DNA of 15,921 nt, taken from Clostridium sp. CAG:253 (GTDB lineage: Bacteria > Bacillota > Clostridia > Lachnospirales > Lachnospiraceae). The notes beneath the pieces were generated by a model. The model was not told where the DNA came from. It ran no database searches and saw only the letters and a list, made by a program, of their open reading frames with translations. The stretch lies in contig FR887336.1 in assembly GCA_000436755.1 (NCBI GenBank), forward strand, positions 77,408 through 93,328, read 5' to 3'. Positions within the stretch are counted from its first letter, which is position 1. Each line of letters opens with the position of its first letter. Below are positions 8,141 through 15,496 of this stretch, piece after piece. Both the position numbers and the translations under genes were made by a program.

Positions 8141-9999
8141 AACTCTCCATTAAACAATGTATAACGGTCCTTCCCTGTTTTCTTTGACTTATATAATGCT
8201 GAATCGGCCTTTTTATAAATAGTTTCAAAGTCAGTTCCGTCTACAGGTGCAACAGAAATTCCTATACTGCTTGTTATATTCACAACATTTGCGCCATCCG
8301 TATAACTGCGTCTGTTTGCCTCCTTAATCTGCTCTGCTTTCTTTATGATATAATTTTTCAGGCTCTCCTCGTCAAACGCATCATAGCTTGAACAAACAGC
8401 AAATTCATCACCGCCAAGTCGTCCTATAAGCGCCTGATTCTTAAATACTTTTGTAAGCTCTGCTCCTGTATCGGCAATCGCCTTATCACCATATATGTGT
8501 CCTAATGTATCATTTACATTTTTAAAATTGTCTAAATCAACCATATAAAATATATAATATCTGTCAGCCTTATTTTCAGAAAGAAGATTACTCATCTTTT
8601 CTTCCATGGTCTTCTTATTTAATACTCCTGTCAGCATATCGTTTTCCGCACGCTGAACAAGATTTTTTTCCATAGTTATCTGCTTTGACGCATCCGTAAG
8701 TTTACCGGCAAAATATTTTGGCGAACCGTTTTCCTCTCTCTCCAAACAACCTGAGACTCTGTACCAGTCATACTCTCCGGTTTTGCCCTTTACTCTGACC
8801 TCCGAAGTAAAAAATGTTTCCTTACTCTCAAAGAACTTTCTTAGTTTTCTTCTGATAGACAAATCATCCGGATGTATATATTCATATACGTCATACACTG
8901 CCTCTCCCATAAGGGGTTTCATGTCTTTGTCAATGATATTCTCAAATTTATCTTTAAGTGCAAAGCGTTTTGGAGAAAACGTATATTCAAATATCATTGT
9001 CTTGTCTATCCTGCTTACAGCGTCATATGTTTCCTGTATCTTTATCAGCCTCTGTCTGCTCCTTGCTGCATATATAAGCATCACCATGATAATGAGCAGT
9101 TCAACACACAACATTCTAAGATAATTCATGCATTTGCTTGTAATCACTATGTCAGCTATTTTCTTGTTTCTTCCTTTAGATATATAAGCAAATGACCATC
9201 CGTTTACACTTACCGGAATCGTCGTAATCACATAATTCTTTTTGTTGTATCTGTATTGAAAATCTGTCTCAGAATTATCTTTTATCCTGTTTCTCACTTT
9301 CTGACTGTCATATCCGTCAAAAATTCTGCTGTCATTTAAATACGAAAAAAAGTTCGTATCAGCTTCAAGACCTATATCGCATATATCTCTCGTCGCCGAA
9401 ATAATATCACCGCTCTCCGACAATATTAAAACATAGCCTTCTTTCGATAATCCTGAATTGTATAATTTGTTGCTCATGTTTTCAAGAAGCATGGAACCTA
9501 CAAGCACTGACTGCACTGCTTTTCCTGACTTCACCGGTACAAAAAAGCATATTTCATCATTGCCAATATAGTTCAATGTAACCTCTGTCGCAACATTCGA
9601 CACCCCTGAAAGTGCCTTCTCGTACCCTTCACTTCCAGCTATCTCCTTATAGACACAGTTGCCATAAAGTCTGACACCGTTTGTGCCCACAAGTGAAACA
9701 TCATCAAAATATCTTTTAAGATTTTTGCATGCTGATGACATCTCACTTCTGTTACTTACGTCAGTATTTGAAAGCTTTCCTGCAAGCAACTCAAGTCCTG
9801 AAATCCTCTCTTTAATAATTTCCTCAAAATATGCTCTTCCCACACATGCACTGCTCTTAACTATTTTCTTGGCATTTTTTACATTATTTTCTTTTAATTC
9901 ATTTCCGAAGCAATAGCTCATTGAAATACCACCTAAAACTGAGAGAACAAGCATAAGATAACATATTTTTCTAAAATTAAATCTTTTTTTTGTCTTCAT
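8128..9999 (-). CDS. Membrane sensor diguanylate cyclase (Cache-like – PAS – GGDEF)
   Basis: A 623-residue protein that should make c-di-GMP from two GTP. In order: membrane segment at about 12-30, an extracytoplasmic sensor region of about 250 residues that looks Cache-like, a second membrane segment at about 291-312, a PAS domain at about 329-439 (Y-x-H-P-D-D motif), then a GGDEF domain at 454-616. The active site is the intact GGDEF at 529-533, with the metal-binding D488 in DLDNF and the NDTLGH stretch. The inhibitory I-site (RxxD, nine residues before GGDEF) is replaced by K-N-Q-A. The start is the ATG at 9999, with AGAGG 9 bases upstream. The frame extends to a GTG at 10062, but that coincides with the predicted transcription start, so the longer form is unlikely. 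It is the first gene of the minus-strand run and overlaps the next gene at its 3' end. Confidence 0.93.
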   Translation of the reverse strand: MKTKKRFNFRKICYLMLVLSVLGGISMSYCFGNELKENNVKNAKKIVKSSACVGRAYFEEIIKERISGLELLAGKLSNTDVSNRSEMSSACKNLKRYFDDVSLVGTNGVRLYGNCVYKEIAGSEGYEKALSGVSNVATEVTLNYIGNDEICFFVPVKSGKAVQSVLVGSMLLENMSNKLYNSGLSKEGYVLILSESGDIISATRDICDIGLEADTNFFSYLNDSRIFDGYDSQKVRNRIKDNSETDFQYRYNKKNYVITTIPVSVNGWSFAYISKGRNKKIADIVITSKCMNYLRMLCVELLIIMVMLIYAARSRQRLIKIQETYDAVSRIDKTMIFEYTFSPKRFALKDKFENIIDKDMKPLMGEAVYDVYEYIHPDDLSIRRKLRKFFESKETFFTSEVRVKGKTGEYDWYRVSGCLEREENGSPKYFAGKLTDASKQITMEKNLVQRAENDMLTGVLNKKTMEEKMSNLLSENKADRYYIFYMVDLDNFKNVNDTLGHIYGDKAIADTGAELTKVFKNQALIGRLGGDEFAVCSSYDAFDEESLKNYIIKKAEQIKEANRRSYTDGANVVNITSSIGISVAPVDGTDFETIYKKADSALYKSKKTGKDRYTLFNGELWKI

Positions 10000-10069
10000 A
10001 ATCACGTGCCTCTTTTTTTCTCTTATCCAAAATATAAAAAAATTTATTCTTCTCCTTAACACTACTCTT

Positions 10070-10098
10070 ATAATATCACATTATTTGAAATATCGCAA
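10070..10098 (-). promoter_or_regulatory. Promoter of the c-di-GMP gene run
   Basis: On the minus strand TTGCGA (10098-10093) is followed after exactly 17 bases by TATTAT (10075-10070). This is a fair SigA-type promoter that would start transcription at about 10063, giving a leader of about 60 bases before the cyclase ATG. The leader contains an unused AAGGAG about 50 bases before the start codon. Confidence 0.6.
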
Positions 10099-10136
10099 TT
10101 TAATATAAAACAGCTTACAACTTTTTCCATTTTATA

Positions 10137-10170
10137 TTGACTTATTTTTTTTTCTGATTATTATTATAAG
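10137..10170 (+). promoter_or_regulatory. Probable promoter of the VanZ-like gene
   Basis: TTGACT at 10137-10142 is a good -35 element. An AT-rich stretch ending TTATTATAAG (10161-10170) offers several -10 candidates at spacings of 18-21 bases, longer than ideal, so the exact -10 is uncertain. It faces away from the cyclase promoter; the two -35 elements are about 38 bases apart. Confidence 0.45.
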
Positions 10171-10174
10171 AAGG

Positions 10175-10197
10175 TTTAGTCAAGCACACCGGCTAAA
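10175..10197 (+). repeat. Small inverted repeat in the VanZ-like leader
   Basis: TTTAGTC (10175-10181) can pair with GGCTAAA (10191-10197), including one G-T pair, around a 9-base loop. It would lie at the beginning of the transcript. No T-run follows, so it is not a terminator; it could be an mRNA hairpin or an operator half-site pair. Confidence 0.3.
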
Positions 10198-10241
10198 TTT
10201 ATAAAAAACACAAACTTATGTGTGCAGAAATGAGGATTATT

Positions 10242-11108
10242 ATGAATAAAAGAACCGTAAACATAAGCAGTCTTGTACTACTGCTCAGCCTGCTTTCACT
10301 TATCACGACAATGTGCCTTTACTACATTGTACCCATGCACTATGTATCTGTCATATTTGCTGCCGCAGCATCTGTACTTTTGGCACATTTCTTTTTAGAG
10401 TCATCCCTGAATTATGACTACAATTTTTTACATGCAGCAAGCATGACTGTCACAACTCTCATTTTTGCAATAGTAATTTATCTTATACAGCCTAATGAAT
10501 GGATAACTTTTGATTTTTGGCTTCCATGCCTTGTTCTTATAAACTGGCTTGTACCGTTTTTATATTGTACATTGCGTGACCTTTTTGACAGAGGTCCACG
10601 ATTTGACGGTTACCATAAATTTTTCAACCGCATGTGCATCTTTTTCACTTTTATATACATTTTTGTGATAGTAAAACAATACTTTATTGCACCTATCGTT
10701 CCGCCTTATCACAAACTTGCCTTTGGCGCACACAATTTTGTGCCTTTTATGGCAACGGCAGATTATATAGAACAGACTTTAAAAGCGGGAAAGCCTCTTT
10801 ATGATTTTATTTTATATGCAGCAGAGCTTATATGTCTCGGTATTCCTTTCGGATATATGATACGTGTTGCTCTCAGAAAATTAAATTTTGTTTTTAGAAT
10901 AATCATATACATCCTTTTTCCTGCTGCCCTTGAATTTATACAATACTATACAAATCTTGGCCGTGCTGATATTGATGACTGCGTATTTTCAATCATCGGC
11001 ATACTTATCGGAGTTATACTTTTCCACATTATGAATGCTGCTTTCCAGACAATTGCAGCCCGTGATTTTATGATAAGCAGGGCACAGCAGAAAAAATATC
11101 ATTTCTAA
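10242..11108 (+). CDS. VanZ-like family integral membrane protein
   Basis: A 288-residue hydrophobic protein. The C-terminal half matches the VanZ-like family: N-F-V-P-F at 165-169, E-F-I-Q at 231-234, and G-R-A-D-I-D-D at 240-246 followed by a small-residue-rich membrane segment. The first 150 residues add about five further membrane segments, making it longer than a minimal VanZ domain of roughly 120-160 residues. VanZ itself gives low-level teicoplanin resistance, but most family members have no known function, so resistance should not be assumed. The start is the ATG at 10242, with GAGG 6 bases upstream (10232-10235); the upstream in-frame ATGs at 10218 and 10230 lack a suitable site. The gene is monocistronic, divergent from the cyclase operon and ended by the terminator at 11126-11162. 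Confidence 0.85.
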   Translation: MNKRTVNISSLVLLLSLLSLITTMCLYYIVPMHYVSVIFAAAASVLLAHFFLESSLNYDYNFLHAASMTVTTLIFAIVIYLIQPNEWITFDFWLPCLVLINWLVPFLYCTLRDLFDRGPRFDGYHKFFNRMCIFFTFIYIFVIVKQYFIAPIVPPYHKLAFGAHNFVPFMATADYIEQTLKAGKPLYDFILYAAELICLGIPFGYMIRVALRKLNFVFRIIIYILFPAALEFIQYYTNLGRADIDDCVFSIIGILIGVILFHIMNAAFQTIAARDFMISRAQQKKYHF

Positions 11109-11125
11109 TAATTTCTTTAATATCA

Positions 11126-11162
11126 AAAACGGAGATTGCACTGACTTCGCAATCTCCATTTT
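11126..11162. terminator. Bidirectional intrinsic terminator between the VanZ-like and permease genes
   Basis: GGAGATTGC (11131-11139) pairs perfectly with GCAATCTCC (11149-11157) around a 9-base loop. An A-run precedes and a T-run follows, each separated from the stem by one mismatched base. It therefore works for both converging genes. Confidence 0.92.
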
Positions 11163-11165
11163 TAT

Positions 11166-12293
11166 TTAAAATTTTCTGTATTGATTTATATCTCTCACAA
11201 GAATTTTTATTCCCCGAATCGTATTATCAAAAACTCCGCCCTCGTAAAACGCCTGAAGTACCATTCCTACCGGTATTCCGATTATCAGACCGAGCATTCC
11301 TATAAGCCTGTAGAAAATAAACATTGATATGAGCGTAAGAAACGGGCTCATGCCGACACTGTCACCTATAAGTTTAGGCTCTAAAATTCTGTGGACAAAC
11401 AGTGTTATAAAATATGCTCCGACCAAAATCAATGCAGATGAATAATTACCGGTTATCACACAATATACAGCCCACGGTGTAAGAACCGTTCCGGTACCTA
11501 CAAAAGGCAGGAAGTCAAGAAACGCCGTGATAAACGCAATAAGTGCTGCGTACTTTTGTCCCATAAGCAGGAATATAATAAACAATATGGCAAATATAAC
11601 TATCATTATCTGAAAACATGCTTTCAAATATCCGCCAATCGCCTTGACAATAATGTCCTTTACCATCTGCCATCCTTTTTTTATTGAGTCCGGAGTATGT
11701 TTTGCTACTGACTCCTTAATCCTATCGTGGTCAGCCACAAAAAAGTATGTCATCATCAGTGTCAATATCAGAAGCACAAAAAAGTCTATAAGTGAACTTG
11801 CCACATTTCCGACTGTTGATACCGGGCTTGATTTTAATGATTTAAGTGCCGTCAGTATATATTCGTTAAGCTGCATATTCCTCTTTCCAAACATACTCTG
11901 TATGTCAGCAGGAATTATATTAAATTTATCATGCAGACTGCTCATGGCACTTTGAAGATTATTAACTACCGACTGGTACAATTCCGGAAGTTCTCCTACA
12001 AGCGAACTCACCTGAACAGCAGTAAAACAAATAATTCCATAAATTGCAGCACATATAAGTGCAAGCACGACAACTATAACTATAACTGTACCGTGTTTTC
12101 GCATTATCTTTATCTTATTTTCCAAAAAATGTACCAGAGGATTTGCAAGCATCGCTATAAGCCACGCAACAATCAACGGCAGAAACAGTTTAAAAAGAGG
12201 TGGAACAACAAAAACCACCGCAAGTACCATACATAAGCACACTAAAAGATGAACACATATTTTTTTTCTCAATTTACTGTTATTTTCTTCCAA
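11166..12293 (-). CDS. AI-2E family permease, YtvI-like
   Basis: A 375-residue membrane protein of the AI-2E family exporter superfamily. Hydrophobic segments lie near 13-53, 68-92, 165-187, 225-245, 248-282, 284-300 and 315-348. The central stretch F-V-G-T-G-T-V-L-T-P-W (264-274), then E-P-K-L-I-G (305-310) and the following hydrophobic block, resemble the YtvI subgroup linked to sporulation in Bacillus. Members have varied or unknown cargo, so autoinducer-2 export should not be assumed. The start is a TTG at 12293: AGGG lies 8 bases upstream and there is no in-frame ATG or GTG nearby that fits better. It converges with the VanZ-like gene, shares its terminator, and is divergent from the protease gene. 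I found no clear promoter for it. Confidence 0.85.
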   Translation of the reverse strand: MEENNSKLRKKICVHLLVCLCMVLAVVFVVPPLFKLFLPLIVAWLIAMLANPLVHFLENKIKIMRKHGTVIVIVVVLALICAAIYGIICFTAVQVSSLVGELPELYQSVVNNLQSAMSSLHDKFNIIPADIQSMFGKRNMQLNEYILTALKSLKSSPVSTVGNVASSLIDFFVLLILTLMMTYFFVADHDRIKESVAKHTPDSIKKGWQMVKDIIVKAIGGYLKACFQIMIVIFAILFIIFLLMGQKYAALIAFITAFLDFLPFVGTGTVLTPWAVYCVITGNYSSALILVGAYFITLFVHRILEPKLIGDSVGMSPFLTLISMFIFYRLIGMLGLIIGIPVGMVLQAFYEGGVFDNTIRGIKILVRDINQYRKF

Positions 12294-12364
12294 TTTCTAT
12301 ACCCTGTCCTTTCCTGTTTTTAATCCGCAATTTTTTTGCCACAATGGTACTATATCATAAAAAC

Positions 12365-12422
12365 ACAATATTTATCATAGAATATCAGAAGTTTCACAAA
12401 ATCTTTATACAATATTTATGAT
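12365..12422. repeat. Direct repeat upstream of the protease gene
   Basis: ACAATATTTATCAT at 12365-12378 recurs as ACAATATTTATGAT at 12409-12422 (13 of 14 bases), with a 44-base offset, about four helical turns. It may be a pair of regulator sites; in such AT-rich DNA chance is possible. Confidence 0.35.
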
Positions 12423-12460
12423 ATTTCTGTTATCCTATATAAGGATACTTATACGTATCC
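12415..12460 (+). promoter_or_regulatory. Possible protease promoter overlapped by nested dyads
   Basis: TTTATG (12415-12420) and TATAAG (12438-12443), 17 bases apart, form a weak SigA-type candidate. TATCC (12431-12435) pairs with GGATA (12443-12447) around this -10, and GGATAC (12443-12448) also pairs with GTATCC (12455-12460). The three half-sites alternate in orientation at 12-base steps, as expected of an operator cluster. They could instead fold as alternative hairpins if transcription starts further upstream. Confidence 0.35.
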
Positions 12461-12481
12461 AAAAATCTGCTACTGTTTACC

Positions 12482-12497
12482 CTGTCGTGAACGGCGG
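12482..12497 (+). repeat. Leader hairpin of the protease gene
   Basis: CTGTCG (12482-12487) pairs with CGGCGG (12492-12497), including two G-T pairs, around the loop TGAA. It lies about 37 bases before the start codon and is notably GC-rich for its surroundings. No T-run follows directly. Confidence 0.35.
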
Positions 12498-12534
12498 CAA
12501 AAATTTTATCAATCTATATGAAAGGATAAAGATT

Positions 12535-14679
12535 ATGAAAAACAATCAAATTAACAAAATATTCTGCACGGCTCTTGCAGCCGGTATTGCACTTTCCGGT
12601 TTAAGTGGCGTATCGCTGGTTTCTGCCAAAGAAAAGACTACCCTCGATAACATGTCTGTAGTATCAAGAGTAGTGTCAGGAAATAACGACGGACTTTTAC
12701 GCTATTCATATGTTGATGAAAACGGTAATGCAATAGATTTTGATACCTCTTCTGCTTCTGCATCTTCAAAAAGAAAAGAAGCAACTTCTGTTCCATCTTC
12801 ATACGACCTTAGAAATTACAATCAGGTTACATCTGTCAGGGATCAGGGTATCACCGGAAGCTGTTGGGCATTTGCAGCACTCAAAGCTATGGAATCAAAC
12901 TCCATCCTAAATGGATTGAATACAGCTGATACAGCTGATTACTCTGAAAGCCACCTCGCCTGGTATACATACAATCCAATTACTGATGCAAACAGCAGCA
13001 TGTACGGTGACGGCAACACTCTCACAGGTATAACTCCGCCATCTAACATTTTTTACCCATCAGGTGTTTCACAGACACTTAATGCATATGATGCCGGTGG
13101 AAGTGCCCTCTCTGCAATTTTCACACTGGCAACATGGTCAGGTGCAGAAAGTGAAAGTGCCGCTCCGTTTACTGCTGATACTCTTTCCGATGAACAGCAG
13201 ATGATAAACACAATGAAATCAAACGGAGAAAGCCTTAGATATGATTCATACGCACATCTTCAAAACGCAGACTGTCTTGACAACAGCAGCAGAGACACTA
13301 TTAAAAAAGCTATTATGAATCAGGGTGCTTTAAATGTTTCTCTCTACTACGATTCTGTTGGATTTGAGACAGGAACAAATTCCGGAAAATCATACTATCA
13401 GACGGAACTTACAGGAAAGAAAGCTATTCAGGCTGCCAACCACTGCGTAACTCTTATCGGATGGGATGACAGTTATTCAAAAAATAACTTTAAGTCAGGA
13501 AGCAGACCTTCTTCAAACGGTGCATGGCTTATAGCAAACAGCTATGGTTCAGATTACAATGACAACGGTTACTTCTGGGTTTCTTACGAAGAACCGTCAT
13601 TATCAGATATTTACACAATGGCTGCTGAATCTACTGCAAACTATGAAAATATCTATCAGTATGACGGCAACGGCTGGTCTAACGCTGCAGCTTTCTCAAG
13701 CAGTGATATTACCGGTGCAAATGTATTTACAAGCGGCTCATCATTTGAGGAAACTCTAAACGCAGTATCTTTCTACACGATAACAGACAATCAGAAATAT
13801 ACTGTAAAAATATATAAAAACCTTACAGGTGACACTCCTGATACGGGTACACTTGCAAGTTCATGTACAGTATCCGGAACAGCAGATTACAGCGGCTACC
13901 ACACAGTCAAGCTCCCTACAAGCTGCACACTTACACCTGGAAGCAAGTTTGCCGTAACAATTACATATAAATATGATTCTTCATCAGGACACGAAGCATA
14001 CATTCCTTATGAGGACGAATCAGAAACAATTGATGGTGTGCTTTATTCATATAGCAGCAAACAGGGACAGAGCTTTATTTATGCGAATGATGACAAAACA
14101 TGGTCATGGCATGACTGCACTACAATAGACAACAGAGTTATGAACAATCTGCCAATAAAGGCTTTTACATCAAACGGAATTGCAACCACAAATACAAAAG
14201 TTTCATTTTCTAAAAGCTTAGTCAAAATAGGTAAAGGTGAAACTTATACATTAAAAGCAAAACTTTCAAACAAAACAGACAGTTCGACAGTAACTTACAA
14301 AAGCAGCAATAATAAAGTTGTTTCAGTAAACCAGACTTCAGGCAAAATAAAAGGCATTTCAAAGGGAAGTGCTAGAATAACTGCTATTTCTAATGACGGA
14401 AATATCGCAACATATACAGTTAATGTATACAATGCTCCAAAACGTATATCAAGCCGTCCTTATAAAAAGGCAACTATGCGCCGTGGTCATTCTCTTAAAA
14501 TCAAAGTCAGATTTTCAAAAGGATGCTACAGCAGAAAAATAAAATACTACTCATCAAGAAAATCTGTTGCTACAGTAAATTCATCCGGAAAAGTTAAGGC
14601 AAAAAAACGCGGAAGAACAACAATTACATTAAAATCATTTAACGGAAAGAAAGCTCGTGTACGCATAACGGTACGCTAA
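12535..14679 (+). CDS. Secreted C1A (papain-family) cysteine protease with lectin-like and BIG2-like domains
   Basis: A 714-residue exported protein. Residues 1-31 form a signal peptide (basic start, hydrophobic core, VSA cleavage-like end). A short pro-region leads into the protease at about 85-365. The active site is complete: Q104 of the oxyanion hole, C110 in GSCWAF, H303 in NHCVTLIGWDD and N335 in ANSYG; Q-to-C spacing of 6 is as in papain. Residues 373-543 resemble the lectin-like domain that follows the protease in Clostridioides difficile Cwp84. Two BIG2-like domains follow (about 554-631 and 637-713); the last is very rich in Lys and Arg. There is no CWB2, LPXTG or SLH anchor, so wall attachment, if any, may rely on the basic C-terminus. 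The ATG at 12535 has AAAGGA 8 bases upstream; the open frame extends 39 codons further up but lacks a start signal there. The substrate is unknown; S-layer or host proteins are guesses. Confidence 0.93.
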   Translation: MKNNQINKIFCTALAAGIALSGLSGVSLVSAKEKTTLDNMSVVSRVVSGNNDGLLRYSYVDENGNAIDFDTSSASASSKRKEATSVPSSYDLRNYNQVTSVRDQGITGSCWAFAALKAMESNSILNGLNTADTADYSESHLAWYTYNPITDANSSMYGDGNTLTGITPPSNIFYPSGVSQTLNAYDAGGSALSAIFTLATWSGAESESAAPFTADTLSDEQQMINTMKSNGESLRYDSYAHLQNADCLDNSSRDTIKKAIMNQGALNVSLYYDSVGFETGTNSGKSYYQTELTGKKAIQAANHCVTLIGWDDSYSKNNFKSGSRPSSNGAWLIANSYGSDYNDNGYFWVSYEEPSLSDIYTMAAESTANYENIYQYDGNGWSNAAAFSSSDITGANVFTSGSSFEETLNAVSFYTITDNQKYTVKIYKNLTGDTPDTGTLASSCTVSGTADYSGYHTVKLPTSCTLTPGSKFAVTITYKYDSSSGHEAYIPYEDESETIDGVLYSYSSKQGQSFIYANDDKTWSWHDCTTIDNRVMNNLPIKAFTSNGIATTNTKVSFSKSLVKIGKGETYTLKAKLSNKTDSSTVTYKSSNNKVVSVNQTSGKIKGISKGSARITAISNDGNIATYTVNVYNAPKRISSRPYKKATMRRGHSLKIKVRFSKGCYSRKIKYYSSRKSVATVNSSGKVKAKKRGRTTITLKSFNGKKARVRITVR

Positions 14680-14705
14680 AAGCTTACAATACCTTTTATT
14701 ACATT

Positions 14706-14733
14706 TGTTAAAATGTTACATATGTTAAAATGT
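14706..14733. repeat. Short tandem direct repeat after the protease gene
   Basis: TGTTAAAATGT occurs at 14706-14716 and again at 14723-14733, a 17-base period, in the 3' untranslated region of the protease. The first copy is part of a small dyad (ACATTT 14701-14706, AAATGT 14711-14716). No function is evident. Confidence 0.4.
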
Positions 14734-14741
14734 AAATAAAC

Positions 14742-14787
14742 AAAAAAGAATGAATAGATATTTTTTAACATCTATTCATTCTTTTTT
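14742..14787. terminator. Bidirectional terminator overlapping the exonuclease 3' end
   Basis: A perfect 18-bp stem (14742-14759 with 14770-14787) encloses a 10-base loop. Each arm ends in six A or T, so it terminates both the protease (+) and the exonuclease (-). The stem contains the last four sense codons and the stop codon (14772-14774) of the exonuclease. Confidence 0.93.
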
Positions 14788-15449
14788 ATTTCTTCATTTT
14801 CTAATGCCTTTGCAAAAAAATCGGGACACATATCAAGAAGCGTCGTGCCGCTTTCATCCTTTCTAAAAAGGTCAAGTATCGGCTTCATGACACGTTCAAA
14901 CTCATCCGGTTTTTTAGAAAGTTTAAGTATTTCTGCTGTATTCACCGCATCCGCAAGTGCCGTATGTGCAGCTCCCTTAAAATCATAATCAGCCGATGCC
15001 ACAGCCTGTTTCAGTCTTATTTTCTTGTCTATCCCTAGAAGCCTGCTGTATTCCTCCTGAAAATCTATCCAGTTTTTTTCCATCTTTCTCAGTGTCTCAG
15101 AGTCGTATTCTTTAAATGAAGATTCAGTTTGAAACTGTCTTATGTCTGCGAGACTCCATGAATAAAATGTAACAGCTCCGCCGCCTATCCATTTTTCAAA
15201 ATCACACATAGCTTCTTTAAATCTTGGCGCACCCTCCAATTTATCATCGGTTATACCTGTAAGTTTTATTATGTGCGGATCCATCTTTCCGTAGTCAGGC
15301 ATTACATAGGTCTGATACCTGTCAACCTCATTAAAATCATCATCCATCTTTACCGCACCTATTTCAATCAGTTCATTTGAGAGCTTTTTATCTTCTCTGT
15401 ACTGCTTTTTTATTTTATTCATCTCAAGGTCTATCATTATATGTTTCAA
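14772..15449 (-). CDS. DEDDh-family 3'-5' exonuclease
   Basis: A 225-residue soluble protein with the three exonuclease motifs of the DnaQ-like DEDDh superfamily: D7-L-E9 (Exo I), D102 in S-W-S-L-A-D (Exo II) and H162-x-x-x-x-D167 in HTALADAVNTA (Exo III). These bind two metal ions and remove nucleotides from 3' ends. The layout, with a WS-x-x-D Exo II motif, is nearer the KapD/ERI-1-like exonucleases than the epsilon subunit of DNA polymerase III. Whether the substrate is RNA or DNA cannot be told here. The start is a TTG at 15449, because a full AGGAGGTGA site (15454-15462) lies 7 bases upstream; the ATG at 15437 would be too far away. The gene stands alone, divergent from veg, with its own promoter, and ends inside the shared terminator. 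Confidence 0.9.
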   Translation of the reverse strand: MKHIMIDLEMNKIKKQYREDKKLSNELIEIGAVKMDDDFNEVDRYQTYVMPDYGKMDPHIIKLTGITDDKLEGAPRFKEAMCDFEKWIGGGAVTFYSWSLADIRQFQTESSFKEYDSETLRKMEKNWIDFQEEYSRLLGIDKKIRLKQAVASADYDFKGAAHTALADAVNTAEILKLSKKPDEFERVMKPILDLFRKDESGTTLLDMCPDFFAKALENEEIKKNE

Positions 15450-15496
15450 TACTTCACCTCCTGTTTTTATCTATCTTAATTTTTTAGTCTTTAATT

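Larger units (their letters stand above)
12294..12534. other. Divergent control region between permease and protease genes
   Basis: These 241 bases are strongly AT-rich and hold no gene. Contents: a 14-base imperfect direct repeat (12365-12378 and 12409-12422), overlapping dyads at 12431-12460, a possible -10 for the protease within them, a short GC-rich hairpin at 12482-12497, and ribosome binding sites for both genes. I saw no match to c-di-GMP class I or II riboswitch consensus sequences. Confidence 0.5.

Noticed and set aside
8783..9195. Two overlapping plus-strand frames of 113 and 107 codons opposite the cyclase gene
   Set aside because: Both are antisense to clear PAS and membrane coding sequence and read as low-complexity shadows of it.
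10000..10062. Upstream GTG start for the cyclase, and a 17-codon TTG leader frame in the same leader
   Set aside because: The GTG falls at the predicted transcription start. The leader frame lies about 21 bases from its only candidate ribosome binding site, too far to support translation.
10242..11108. Glycopeptide-resistance gene call for the VanZ-like protein
   Set aside because: No vanA/vanH/vanX-type genes are nearby and most VanZ-like proteins are not resistance factors.
12418..12534. 39-codon upstream extension of the protease frame
   Set aside because: It has no start signal, would hide the signal peptide inside the protein, and overlaps the promoter-like dyads. The ATG at 12535 has a good ribosome binding site and begins a typical signal peptide.
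12418..12534. c-di-GMP riboswitch before the surface protease, suggested by the nearby c-di-GMP operon
   Set aside because: I looked for the conserved core and tetraloop patterns of class I and class II and did not see them. A covariance-model search would settle it.
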